Source: Natrialba swarupiae
GTDB taxonomy: Archaea > Halobacteriota > Halobacteria > Halobacteriales > Natrialbaceae
Reading direction: 5' to 3'
DNA: 44,172 bases
Assembly: GCF_008245225.1 (NCBI RefSeq)
Contig: NZ_VTAW01000029.1
Location: 1-44,172, forward strand
A model generated the notes under the pieces. It had not been told where the DNA came from and did no database searches. It worked only from the letters and a program-made list of their open reading frames with translations. The translations under genes were made by a program, and so were the position numbers. Positions 1 through 7,442 of this stretch are shown here, piece by piece (position 1 is the first letter of the stretch; every line of letters starts with the position of its first letter).

Positions 1-76
1 AGACGGGCCGAGCACAGTTCAACCAGATTCAGCGCCTACTGGACAAGACAGTGAGGCTGTCGGTGTGATCGACTGA
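1..76 (+). CDS. possible C-terminal end of a gene entering from the left
   Basis: An open frame read from base 2 gives 24 codons (ending SEAVGVID) before TGA at 74-76. It is Pro/Ser/Asp rich, compatible with the tail of a haloarchaeal protein, but too short for recognition. The next 190 bases hold no convincing gene. It could equally be chance reading through intergenic DNA. Confidence 0.25.
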   Translation, partial: DGPSTVQPDSAPTGQDSEAVGVID

Positions 77-263
77 GACTTGATGCGCAGATATCTACAA
101 CCAATAACCGGTTTTCCAAGAACAACTCGATACCGCAGCAAATCGGCTTCTGAGGCTGAATTCAAGTCCACCCTCGTCGCTACCGTTGCTCGTTCTTTGA
201 GACAGGAATCGTTCACCGTAATTGGAAAATTCTGCGTGTACTCCGAAATAAACAAAAAAGAAT

Positions 264-284
264 CATTTATATATAATATTTAAC
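264..284 (+). promoter_or_regulatory. TATA-box promoter of the lipoprotein gene
   Basis: A long A/T block (TTTATATATAATATT, 266-280) lies in otherwise GC-rich DNA. Its centre is about 26 nt before the ATG at 296, the spacing expected for an archaeal TATA box driving a leaderless transcript. This supports the start at 296. Confidence 0.65.
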
Positions 285-295
285 ATAGACTCCGC

Positions 296-1069
296 ATGCG
301 TTCGAAACTTCGCCGACGGCAGTGGCTCACACTCTGTACCAGCGCGTCTCTGACAAGTATTGCAGGTTGTACGGGAGGTGACGATGGAGACACCGACGAC
401 GATGAGAATCGTGGCCGTACAGCGGACGAACAGTTTGACGGAGACACCGACGACGATGAGAACAGTGGCCGTACAGCGGACGAACAGTTTGACGGAGACA
501 ATGACAGAGATCCAATCGAGCTGGACATCGATCCGTCCGAAGGGTGGGCAACGGTACACGCGGACGTAGCCGTCCCTGACAATCGAGGGGAGGCCGTCCT
601 CAGCATTGGCGGTGAGACGTACGAACTGTCCGCGTCTGGGTTCGCGGGTGAAATTCAACCACCCGGCGAATCGGGCCGACCGCCCACGTTCTTCGAACTC
701 AGCATCGCAACGGTTGGCGACGAGTTGTCCGTACAACCGCTCCGTCGGCGACTCGGGATACAACAGGAAAGACAGACCTATCGGGTGTTCGAACAGATGG
801 CGCTCGTCGACCCGAACGCGACCCCTCTCGGCGAGGTACGGTACGGCCTACTTGCAGACGGTAGCCACAGTGAGAGTAGTGGAATCGGTCTGACGACGCA
901 GATGGACGAATCGTTCGTCCGCGTCGACCGATCGGGAGTAGTTACAGCACGAGGTGAATTCGTCACAGACGACCGCGGCAAAGACGCAGGGTATTCACTC
1001 GATGGCCCTTTTGAGTTCGGAGCCCGATTGCAGGACGGATGGAACGCCGATCTCGACGGCGGCGAGTGA
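296..1069 (+). CDS. secreted lipoprotein of unknown function with acidic repeat linker
   Basis: A 257-residue protein with a basic N-terminus (RSKLRRRQWL), a hydrophobic stretch and a lipobox SIAGC with the lipidation Cys at residue 25, so it is probably anchored to the outer face of the membrane. After the Cys comes a very acidic linker made of two copies of an 18-residue unit (DGDTDDDENRGRTADEQF and a near copy) plus a partial third, common as a spacer in haloarchaeal lipoproteins. The remaining ~190 residues contain beta-rich stretches such as EAVLSIGGETYELSASGF, but I recognise no family or catalytic motif. It stands alone, with a strong TATA box just upstream and an IS relic downstream. 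The N-terminus lacks a clear RR-x-FLK consensus, although RRR is present, so Tat export is likely but not certain. Confidence 0.7.
   Translation: MRSKLRRRQWLTLCTSASLTSIAGCTGGDDGDTDDDENRGRTADEQFDGDTDDDENSGRTADEQFDGDNDRDPIELDIDPSEGWATVHADVAVPDNRGEAVLSIGGETYELSASGFAGEIQPPGESGRPPTFFELSIATVGDELSVQPLRRRLGIQQERQTYRVFEQMALVDPNATPLGEVRYGLLADGSHSESSGIGLTTQMDESFVRVDRSGVVTARGEFVTDDRGKDAGYSLDGPFEFGARLQDGWNADLDGGE
383..507 (+). repeat. 54-bp tandem duplication inside the lipoprotein gene
   Basis: Units at 383-436 and 437-490 are nearly identical, and a partial third begins at 491. The unit length is a multiple of three (18 codons), so the duplication keeps the frame and lengthens the acidic linker after the lipobox. 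The few differences (gatgga/gacgga, aatcgt/aacagt) suggest a fairly recent event. Confidence 0.9.
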
Positions 1070-1096
1070 TCGTTCGGATCGAATAGTTGAATGTTC

Positions 1097-1718
1097 TGCT
1101 CTGTTGAAGAGCGATCTAATCGGCTGAAAATGTGGGTGTGGCGGGCGTTGCTGCGCGTTTAAGCGCAGCAACACCCGCAGTCTGGACACGTCGCTCTCGA
1201 CAGTACGTTCTTCGACCGACGCGCTGCTTCATCGTACTATTGTCTGCAATCCGGGAATAGCGTGCAGACGCTGAAAGTGACGACACTAACCGATGTAGAG
1301 CCTCTTGCAGTTCTTGACGTCCATATCTCAGCCCGGTGAAAACACGATACGAAGACAGGGCCGCAGGTCGTCCGCCGAAACGCGGACGACCTGCGTTCCG
1401 TCGCTGCTGACAACGCCTTCCACAACTGGCACACCACATACGAGTTCTACGCCCTCGGTGTCGAACTCCTGATCTGACAGCGTGGGTCGAGGCCACTCAC
1501 GACAGGGAACAACGCGCTCATCCGGACAAAAGGCTACACTCAGCGCTGGATGGCGGAAACTTCGTACTCGACGACGAAGCGCTCGCTCGGTGATGCCGTG
1601 CGAGCGCTGGGCTGGTATCGACAATTGCGTGAAATTGACCTCATGTTCGCCATCAGCAACATAGAAAAGCTCTGTGAACCGCTCTAACCATCATTCAGCA
1701 GCTATTCAACAAAACACT
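1097..1718 (+). mobile_element. decayed IS5-family insertion sequence
   Basis: The interval holds a degenerate IS5-type transposase frame flanked by related ends. On the left, ctctgttgaagagc (1100-1113) resembles the complement of the right end, gttttgttgaatagc (reverse complement of about 1700-1714). I take these as eroded terminal inverted repeats. The left-proximal part of the transposase gene (roughly the first 80 codons) is missing, so the element has lost its N-terminal portion as well as its reading frame. No clear target-site duplication was seen. Confidence 0.6.
1130..1687 (+). pseudogene. IS5-family transposase remnant with three nonsense codons
   Basis: One continuous frame from ATG 1130 to TAA 1685-1687 reads through in-frame stops at 1160 (TAA), 1337 (TGA) and 1475 (TGA) with no frameshift. 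Between them are hallmarks of haloarchaeal DDE transposases of the IS5 group: AQQHPQSGHVALDSTFFDR (first catalytic Asp region), VQTLKVTTLTD and VLDVH, QVVRRNADDLRSVAADNAF (second Asp region), and near the end KGYTQRWMAETSYSTTKR with ALGWYRQLREIDLMFAISNI (catalytic Glu region). Family members are usually about 270 residues; only about 186 codons remain. The TGA at 1337 sits where a Trp (TGG) is expected, consistent with a point mutation. The remnant cannot give an active enzyme. Confidence 0.75.
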
Positions 1719-1840
1719 CTGAACGACGCCTGAATCGGGAGGAGATATGAACGGAATCGTACTCGTAGTAACCGTCAACCGCTTTCACTCCACCCCGCAA
1801 CGGGCCGGCTTTTTCACGACGCCCGTAGACGTACGTCACC

Positions 1841-2272
1841 GTGGTCGTCGGAGACCTCGCCGCGCTTGCCGTCCGAATCCTCGCTCTCTGGATCGGCGCT
1901 CGCCCGCTCGTGACCGGGGCCTCAAGACTCGCGGGTGCGGCCGGCGTCTCGCCGCTGGTGATCGGACTCACCGTGGTCGCCTTCGGCACCTCCGCGCCGG
2001 AAATCGTCGTCTCGACGGGAGCCACACTCGACGGTCGTGGAACCTTCTCGAGCGGCAACGTCGTCGGCTCGAACCTGTTCAACCTCCTCGGCGTGCTCGG
2101 CACCGCCGCCGTTATTCAGCCGACGGACGTCGGCCTCGGGCTGGCGTGGCTCGTCATCCTGACCGGGTTCGCGGCGGTGGTTCTCGCGACCGGGCGGCGG
2201 GTGACGCGACTCGAGGGGGCCGCCCTGCTAGTGGTCGGTGCGAGCTACTGGATCGCGAGCGTCGCGGTCTGA
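1841..2272 (+). CDS. half-length CaCA-family cation/proton exchanger (probably a deletion derivative)
   Basis: The product (143 residues) contains one alpha-repeat of the Ca2+/cation antiporter family: LTVVAFGTSAPEIVVSTGA (GTSxPE at residues 49-54) followed by GNVVGSNLFN (72-81). Full-length members of this family carry two such repeats in about 300-350 residues, so this protein covers one half. The N-terminus matches the usual first helices (LVTGASRLAGAAGVSPLVIG), while the C-terminus (GRRVTRLEGAALLVVGASY) resembles the last helices of a full exchanger. That suggests an internal deletion between the two repeats. The GTG start at 1841 is supported by a TATA-like ttttt at about 1809-1815, 28 nt upstream. 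It is either a non-functional remnant or a small transporter that dimerises. Confidence 0.6.
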   Translation: MVVGDLAALAVRILALWIGARPLVTGASRLAGAAGVSPLVIGLTVVAFGTSAPEIVVSTGATLDGRGTFSSGNVVGSNLFNLLGVLGTAAVIQPTDVGLGLAWLVILTGFAAVVLATGRRVTRLEGAALLVVGASYWIASVAV

Positions 2273-2360
2273 ACTCGGAACGAAGACGCCCAGCGGCCGC
2301 GAAACGCGGTAACACCGACGTTAGCGGAGTCATTTGTACCCTCGAGGACGTACGAGCGGT

Positions 2361-3368
2361 ATGAATATGCTCGTCGACGGCGAGTGGCGAACCGACGCGT
2401 ACGAATCGACCGACGACGACGGCTCCTTCCAGCGTCAGGAGACCGCGTTTCGGGACTGGGTTCGCGACGATCCCGACGCCGAGTTCCAGCCGGAGGCCGG
2501 TCGGTACCACCTCTACGTCTCCTACGCGTGTCCGTGGGCACACCGAACGCTCGTCAGTCGCGCACTCAACGGGCTCGAGGATGCGATCCCGGTGTCGGTC
2601 GTCGATCCCTACCGGGACGATGACGGCTGGCAGTTCACACCGGAGAAGGAGGGCTGTACCCGAGATCACGTTCACGACGCCGACTATCTGCGGGAGCTGT
2701 ACGTCCGCGCGGACCCGGATGCAACCTGTCGCGTGACGGTGCCGGTGTTGTGGGACACCCACGCGGACACAATCGTCAACAACGAATCGAGGGAGATCAT
2801 GCGGATGCTCGAGACGGTCTTCGACGAGTACGCGACCCGGGACGTGGACCTCTACCCGGAGGGGTATCGCGACGAGGTCGACCGGATTCTGGACGACATC
2901 TACGAGCCGATCAACAACGGCGTCTACCGGGCCGGCTTCGCAACCGACCAGGGACCGTACGACGAGGCCGTCGACGACCTCTTCGCGGCGCTCGATCACT
3001 GGAACGACGTCCTCGAAGACCAGCGGTATCTCGCCGGTGACCGACTCACCGAGGCAGACGTTGCCATGTTTACGACGCTCGTCAGGTTCGACAGCGTCTA
3101 TCACACCCACTTCATGTGTAACGTCCAGTACGTCCGCGAGTACGACAATCTGTGGCCGTACCTCCGCGATCTCTACCAGACGCCGAGGGTCGCCGAGACG
3201 GTGAACATGACCCACATCACGGAACACTACTACACCACTCACCCGGTGGTCAACCCACACCGGATCGTCGCTCGAGGCCCGGACCTCGAGTTCGACGCTC
3301 CCCATGATCGGGACGAACTCCCGGGTGGGCCGCCGTCGGAGCTCGTCGCAGCCGGCACGGATGGATAA
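2361..3368 (+). CDS. xi-class glutathione S-transferase / glutathionyl-hydroquinone reductase-like protein
   Basis: A 335-residue protein of the ECM4/YqjG (GST omega/xi) type. The N-terminal thioredoxin-like fold has the signature SYACPWAHRT with the catalytic Cys at about residue 57, then VPVLWD and NNESREIMRML (the ES thiol-binding site). The C-terminal helical domain has YLAGDRLTEADVAMFTTLVRFD. Bacterial relatives reduce glutathionyl-hydroquinones. Haloarchaea use gamma-glutamylcysteine as main thiol, so the natural thiol substrate here is probably that compound (inference). ATG 2361 was chosen because a TATA-like catttgtac (2331-2339) lies about 26 nt upstream. ATG 2367 is an alternative start. 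It appears monocistronic. Confidence 0.85.
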   Translation: MNMLVDGEWRTDAYESTDDDGSFQRQETAFRDWVRDDPDAEFQPEAGRYHLYVSYACPWAHRTLVSRALNGLEDAIPVSVVDPYRDDDGWQFTPEKEGCTRDHVHDADYLRELYVRADPDATCRVTVPVLWDTHADTIVNNESREIMRMLETVFDEYATRDVDLYPEGYRDEVDRILDDIYEPINNGVYRAGFATDQGPYDEAVDDLFAALDHWNDVLEDQRYLAGDRLTEADVAMFTTLVRFDSVYHTHFMCNVQYVREYDNLWPYLRDLYQTPRVAETVNMTHITEHYYTTHPVVNPHRIVARGPDLEFDAPHDRDELPGGPPSELVAAGTDG

Positions 3369-3610
3369 ACCGGTCTGGGTCGGCCGTAGACCGGATCGTT
3401 CGTCGTCAGCAAAATAGCGTACGGCGATTCGTCTCACACGGACTACTGTACGTCATCGACGGGACAATTGCGAGCAGTTCAGCGGTCACACCGGTACAGC
3501 AGGCCGTATCATAGGGATTATCGTAGCCAACCACCGGTTTCGAATCCTCTCTTTCGGCACTGTCTCTCGGTTCTTCACTGGGAAACAATGAACTCCTACG
3601 AGAATCCCTA

Positions 3611-3865
3611 TCAGTCCTCGTCCTCGTCGTCCGTCTCCGGTTCTGGTGGCGAGGGCCGCAGCCGATTCGGATCGTTTCGCCACGTCTCGTAACTGGGTTC
3701 CACGTCGTCGCCCGCGACGAACACTCGCCAGAGAAGCCACACGAGGACGACGACGGGGAGGACCGGAAGCATGACGATCGCGATAATCGCCGCCATGACG
3801 TACCCGAACGCCGACATCTGGACGTTCGAGACGTAGCCGGTCGACTCGGACACCTTGGTAGACAT
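3611..3865 (-). CDS. small single-pass membrane protein, haloarchaeal
   Basis: An 84-residue protein starting MSTKVSESTGYVSNVQ. It has one or two closely spaced hydrophobic segments (FGYVMAAIIAIVMLPVLPV and VVVLVWLLWRVFV, residues about 20-52) and an acidic, proline-rich cytoplasmic-type tail (PSPPEPETDDEDED). No catalytic motif is seen. The architecture (short polar N-terminus, hydrophobic core with VLPVVV, then DVEPSYE-W) resembles an uncharacterised small membrane-protein family common in haloarchaea. It lies just downstream of and in the same direction as the SDR gene (74 bases apart), so it may be co-transcribed. Confidence 0.6.
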   Translation of the reverse strand: MSTKVSESTGYVSNVQMSAFGYVMAAIIAIVMLPVLPVVVLVWLLWRVFVAGDDVEPSYETWRNDPNRLRPSPPEPETDDEDED

Positions 3866-3939
3866 ACGTGACGGTTCGAACGACCCGATATTCGGTCTTT
3901 CGATACGGGGAGCCACCGCTCCGGAGACGGCGGCCCGTC

Positions 3940-4746
3940 TCAACCGGTCTCGAGCCCCGTTCGTCCGTTCACCTCGTCCTCGAGCACCGTCTGGGAGTCG
4001 TCCTGGGGTCGGTAGCCGAGTTCGAGCATCGTCTCGGAGAGCGAGAGGAACCGTTCGGCGTTGTCGGAGATGCCGTGGGCGATCAACGGCGTCCGACGGA
4101 GCGAGTGCGTCGCGGCCGCTTCGACGACGCGTCGACAGTCCTCGGGGCTGAGCCACATCGCGCGGACGTACCGCTCGCCAGCGCCGTCTCGGTCGGCACA
4201 CTCCTCGCGGAGTTCGTCGCGGGTGAGCAACCAGCCGATCCGGAGGGAAACGACGTCGAGTCCGTGCCGGTTCGCGTAGTACGCACCCATCGCCTCGCCG
4301 AAGGCCTTCGTGACCCCGTAGTAGGTGTCCGGATCCGGCGGATCGTCCGGCCGGACGACCTCCGGGTTGGCGACCGTCGATTCCGGACGGATTGGCGAGA
4401 CGGTGTTTTCCATGTTCACCGCGTGGTTCGAACTCGCAAAGACGATACGCTCGAGGTCGTTCTCGACCGCAGCGGCGTAGACGTTGTACAGCCCCTCGAC
4501 GTTCGGTCCCGAGACGGTGTCCCACTCGGCGCGTGGATCGGGGTTGGCCGCCAGATGAATCACCACGTCCTGTCCCTCGAGTGCGTCGAAGACGGCCTGG
4601 CGCTCGGTGATGTCGACCGGCGTCGTCTCGAGGCCCTCGGTCTCGCTGTGTGAGAAGAGCGTCAGCGTCTCGTCGCGGTCCGAGAAGGCCGCGATCGCTT
4701 CCCGTCCCACAGTGCCCGACGCGCCGGTGATCGCCACGTTGGTCAT
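3940..4746 (-). CDS. NAD-dependent sugar epimerase/dehydratase-type SDR (Azf/uronate dehydrogenase-like)
   Basis: A 268-residue extended short-chain dehydrogenase. It has the Rossmann motif TGASGTVGRE (Gly at 8, 11, 14), the NNAG-equivalent HLAANP (about 64-69), the catalytic-Ser region FASSNHAV, and the YxxxK pair in TYYGVTK (Tyr143, Lys147). The sequence around SSNHAV...YYGVTKAFGEAMG resembles the group containing uronate dehydrogenases and the haloarchaeal NAD-dependent glucose-6-phosphate dehydrogenase Azf. An oxidative step on a hexose phosphate or uronate is therefore likely (inference); other sugar-nucleotide substrates are possible. The ATG at 4746 is used; a TTG two codons upstream is less likely. 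Confidence 0.7.
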   Translation of the reverse strand: MTNVAITGASGTVGREAIAAFSDRDETLTLFSHSETEGLETTPVDITERQAVFDALEGQDVVIHLAANPDPRAEWDTVSGPNVEGLYNVYAAAVENDLERIVFASSNHAVNMENTVSPIRPESTVANPEVVRPDDPPDPDTYYGVTKAFGEAMGAYYANRHGLDVVSLRIGWLLTRDELREECADRDGAGERYVRAMWLSPEDCRRVVEAAATHSLRRTPLIAHGISDNAERFLSLSETMLELGYRPQDDSQTVLEDEVNGRTGLETG

Positions 4747-4822
4747 AGACAACCGACACCGCTCGAGGAGAAATACGTCGGGCCGGCACGTTCTGGCCTC
4801 GCTCCCGGTTCGCTTCGACGGA

Positions 4823-5836
4823 TTACGGCTGGACGACCAGCTTCCCGACGCTCTCGCGCTCGCTCATCGCCACGAACGCGTCGGCCGTCTCCGCGAGTGC
4901 GTACGTCTCGTCGATCGCGGGCTCGAGATCGCTGGCTGCGACGAGGTCGACCAGCCGACACAACTCGTCCTGTGTCCCCATCGTCGAGCCGACGATTCGC
5001 TTGTGCTCGAGAAAGAGGTCGGCGACGTCGATCGTCGAGGTCCCTCCGGCCGTGCGTCCGCAGACGACCATCGTCCCGCCGCGGGCCATCACTCGTTGAC
5101 CGAGTTCGGTGTACTCCCCGCCGAGGTGGTTGACGACCGCGTCGGGCGCACCGATCTCTCTCACCTGCTCGTAGATCTCGTCGGTGTCGGTCGACTGGAT
5201 TCCGTGATCGAGCCCGAACTCGCGGACCTGCTCGAGTTTCGACTCCGAGGAGGACGTGCCGACCGTTCGCGCGCCGAGGATCGTCGCCAGTTGCACGGTC
5301 GCGACGCCGACGCCGCCGGTCGCGCCCGGGACGAAGACGAGGTCGGCGGGCCCGACGTCGGCCCGCCGGAGCATGTGGAAGGCGGTCGTATACGCCGTCG
5401 GGATCGACGCAGCGACGGTCGTCGACACCTCGTCCGAGAGCGCAACGAGCCGGTCGGCCTCGACGCGTGCAGCCTCCGCGAGACCGCCGTGGGACAGCGA
5501 GAAGTTCGCACACAGGTTCTCGGGCCCCTCCCGGCAGAACCGACACTGCCCACAGGTTTCGTTCGGGCAGAGCACGACACGGTCGCCGGGTTCGACCCTC
5601 GAGACGCCCTCCCCTACCTCGCGGACGGTGCCGGCGACGTCGAGACCCGTGACGAACGGCAGGTCGTCAGTCTCGACCATCGCCGACTCCCCCTCGAGGA
5701 TCCACAGATCGTGGCGGTTGATCGCACAGGCGTCGACGTCGACGACTGCCCCGTCGGATCCGGGATCGGGCGTCTCGCAGTCGATCACGTCCACTCCGTC
5801 CGGGCCGATCAGATCGGTGAATGCTGCGACACGCAT
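4823..5836 (-). CDS. medium-chain zinc-type alcohol dehydrogenase / quinone oxidoreductase
   Basis: A 337-residue MDR protein. A GroES-like N-domain carries Cys37 (CAINRHD), and a structural-zinc lobe has four cysteines at about 95, 98, 101 and 109 (TCGQCRFCREGPENLC). A Rossmann domain follows with PGATGGVGVATVQLA (nucleotide-binding loop, about 168-182). The usual GHE of the catalytic zinc site reads GLD here, so one catalytic zinc ligand seems to be missing while the structural zinc is kept; this is seen in some quinone-reductase-like MDRs. It is probably an NAD(P)H-dependent oxidoreductase of aldehydes, alcohols or enones; the substrate is unknown. It lies 76 nt upstream of the SDR gene and in the same direction. 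Confidence 0.75.
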   Translation of the reverse strand: MRVAAFTDLIGPDGVDVIDCETPDPGSDGAVVDVDACAINRHDLWILEGESAMVETDDLPFVTGLDVAGTVREVGEGVSRVEPGDRVVLCPNETCGQCRFCREGPENLCANFSLSHGGLAEAARVEADRLVALSDEVSTTVAASIPTAYTTAFHMLRRADVGPADLVFVPGATGGVGVATVQLATILGARTVGTSSSESKLEQVREFGLDHGIQSTDTDEIYEQVREIGAPDAVVNHLGGEYTELGQRVMARGGTMVVCGRTAGGTSTIDVADLFLEHKRIVGSTMGTQDELCRLVDLVAASDLEPAIDETYALAETADAFVAMSERESVGKLVVQP

Positions 5837-5922
5837 CGGCTCGGAAAACGAGCGCTCGAGAAAAGTATCTGGTCACCGACTCGATCACGGTCGTAACTGC
5901 GTCTCGCCACGACGACCGTCCA

Positions 5923-6579
5923 TCACACCAGTTCCGGCAGCGCCTCGAGCGAGTCGATCTCGTAGCGCGGCTCGTGGTCCGTGAGGTCGTACTCGAGGCG
6001 GTGATCGCGCCTGACGAAGGCGGCGTCGATCCCGGCTGCGTCGGCTGCGACGACGTCGACGCGACTGTCGCCGACGTACAGCGGGTTCCTCGCGCCGAGA
6101 TCCTCGATCGCCAGCTCGAGGTAGTACGGCGTCGGTTTCTTCCGGGCGATCCCCTCGATCGTCGGCTCGCGCCCGTACCAGACCTCGATCGGCTCGAGTG
6201 CGCAGTTGTCGAGGATGTTCTCGATCGTCTCGTGTTGGTTGTTGCTGACGATTCCGGTCGGAACGGGAAGCGACTCGAGGGCGGTGACGTCCTCGTAGAC
6301 GCGTTTTCGTCCGGCTTCGATCTCGGCGCGCTGGGCGTCGATCGCAGCCCGTTCCCGTGCGCGCCACAGCGCGGCGGCGTCGATCCCGTGGTGGTCCGCT
6401 ACCCGACGAAGCGAGGACCGGTCGGGGCCGAGGAGCGTTCGAATCTCCTCGTCGGACGGGTTCGAGACGCCGACGGATTCGAAGGCGTCGTGGATCGCCT
6501 CGAGCAAGACGTCCCGGTCGGTCGGCGTCGTCAGTACCCCGTCGTTGTCGAATACGACCGCGTCGTAGCTGGCTGCCAT
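5923..6579 (-). CDS. HAD-superfamily phosphatase (phosphoglycolate phosphatase-like)
   Basis: A 218-residue haloacid-dehalogenase-type hydrolase. Motif I is VVFDNDGVL (nucleophile Asp11, acid/base Asp13), motif II is TGIVSNNQ, motif III Lys lies in KKPTPYYLELA, and motif IV is PLYVGDSRVDVVAADAAG. A helical cap between motifs I and II (about residues 20-95) places it in subfamily I, with phosphoglycolate phosphatase, beta-phosphoglucomutase and related enzymes. NDGV instead of the commoner DGT leaves the exact substrate open. It is 86 nt upstream of the MDR gene on the same strand and may share a transcript with it. Confidence 0.75.
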   Translation of the reverse strand: MAASYDAVVFDNDGVLTTPTDRDVLLEAIHDAFESVGVSNPSDEEIRTLLGPDRSSLRRVADHHGIDAAALWRARERAAIDAQRAEIEAGRKRVYEDVTALESLPVPTGIVSNNQHETIENILDNCALEPIEVWYGREPTIEGIARKKPTPYYLELAIEDLGARNPLYVGDSRVDVVAADAAGIDAAFVRRDHRLEYDLTDHEPRYEIDSLEALPELV

Positions 6580-6794
6580 GATGGCGTGGCCGCCACCTTG
6601 GGCGCGAACGAATATCGTCGTTGCGTCCGCGGAACCCGCTGCCGCGTCTCGAGAACGATTTCTGCCGGCCGGACGCGGCGACCCCGGTCCGGAGGTTCAA
6701 GTACGGGCGGGCGACCAGAGCCGGTGATGTCCGACCACTCAGGTGTTCGATCGCGTTCGATCGTCGATGGCCGTCAATCACGAGCGTGACCGCG

Positions 6795-7418
6795 ATGGGG
6801 CACAGAGCACTCGTCGCCTACCGGCGCCCGGACCGTCTGTACGACGTTCGTTACAGCCACTGGGGCGGCGAGGACCTCTCGCTCGCCGATCGAATCACCG
6901 AATCGACGCCGCTCGCGGAGGGGGTCGTCGACGCCACCGTCCTCGCAGGTTCCATCGCGCGCGATCGGATTCTCGTGGATCTCCTCGATCCCTGCGTCCA
7001 CGAAGCGCTCTACCTCGTCTCGCCCGACGACGACTACGCCGTCGACGTCTACCGCGTCTGCTGGCTTGAGTGGGGGGACGGTCGCGACGACGGCCGCGGT
7101 GCGATCGTCCGGGCGGACCCGGCCCGCGACGGGGAGATCAGAGCCTGGTTTCGCGCGGTCAAGACGACGCTGGGCGATGCGATCGAGATGGGCGCGCTCT
7201 CCCGCCGAGCGGCACAGGCCTACCTCGAGTCCCGGATCTGTGAGGACGAGGACGGAATCGTCTACACGTTCGGAAACGGCCAGCAACACGGCGAAAGCCT
7301 CCCATACACGCCGCGGCCGGACGTCTGGCCCGCGGAAGACGGTCGCCGGGAGGACGTCACCGGCCGAACCGATGACGATCGGGACCGCGATCGAGACGGG
7401 GACGAGAATCGAGAGTGA
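6795..7418 (+). CDS. uncharacterised haloarchaeal protein (DUF6735-like)
   Basis: A 207-residue soluble protein starting MGHRALVAYRRPDRLYDVRYSHWGG. The conserved-looking N-terminal half (YSHWGGEDLSL, VLAGSIARDRILVDLLDP, ALYLVSPDD) resembles a protein widespread in haloarchaea but without known role; I believe it is catalogued as DUF6735. The C-terminus is a low-complexity charged tail (TDDDRDRDRDGDENRE). No catalytic motif or membrane segment is visible. The ATG at 6795 gives the family-like N-terminus; the frame is open further upstream, but that part is Arg-rich shadow sequence. It is convergent with the MutS-like gene. Confidence 0.65.
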   Translation: MGHRALVAYRRPDRLYDVRYSHWGGEDLSLADRITESTPLAEGVVDATVLAGSIARDRILVDLLDPCVHEALYLVSPDDDYAVDVYRVCWLEWGDGRDDGRGAIVRADPARDGEIRAWFRAVKTTLGDAIEMGALSRRAAQAYLESRICEDEDGIVYTFGNGQQHGESLPYTPRPDVWPAEDGRREDVTGRTDDDRDRDRDGDENRE

Positions 7419-7442
7419 CCGACCTGTGGCGGACGAACCGGG

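Noticed and set aside
1141-1178. Strong hairpin (gttgctgcgc-gtttaa-gcgcagcaac with extended GC arms) that looks like a terminator or IS end
   Set aside because: It lies inside the transposase remnant and is explained by the codons for LLR..AQQ. It has no T-run and is not at an element boundary.
2154-3437. Long minus-strand open frame (over 400 codons) opposite the GST gene
   Set aside because: It has Val/Arg/Asp-rich shadow composition typical of the complementary frame in GC-rich DNA. The plus strand encodes a clear enzyme with an intact catalytic motif.
3480-3560. Possible tRNA because of a ggtttcgaatcc-like T-arm
   Set aside because: No matching acceptor stem, D-arm or anticodon stem can be paired around it.
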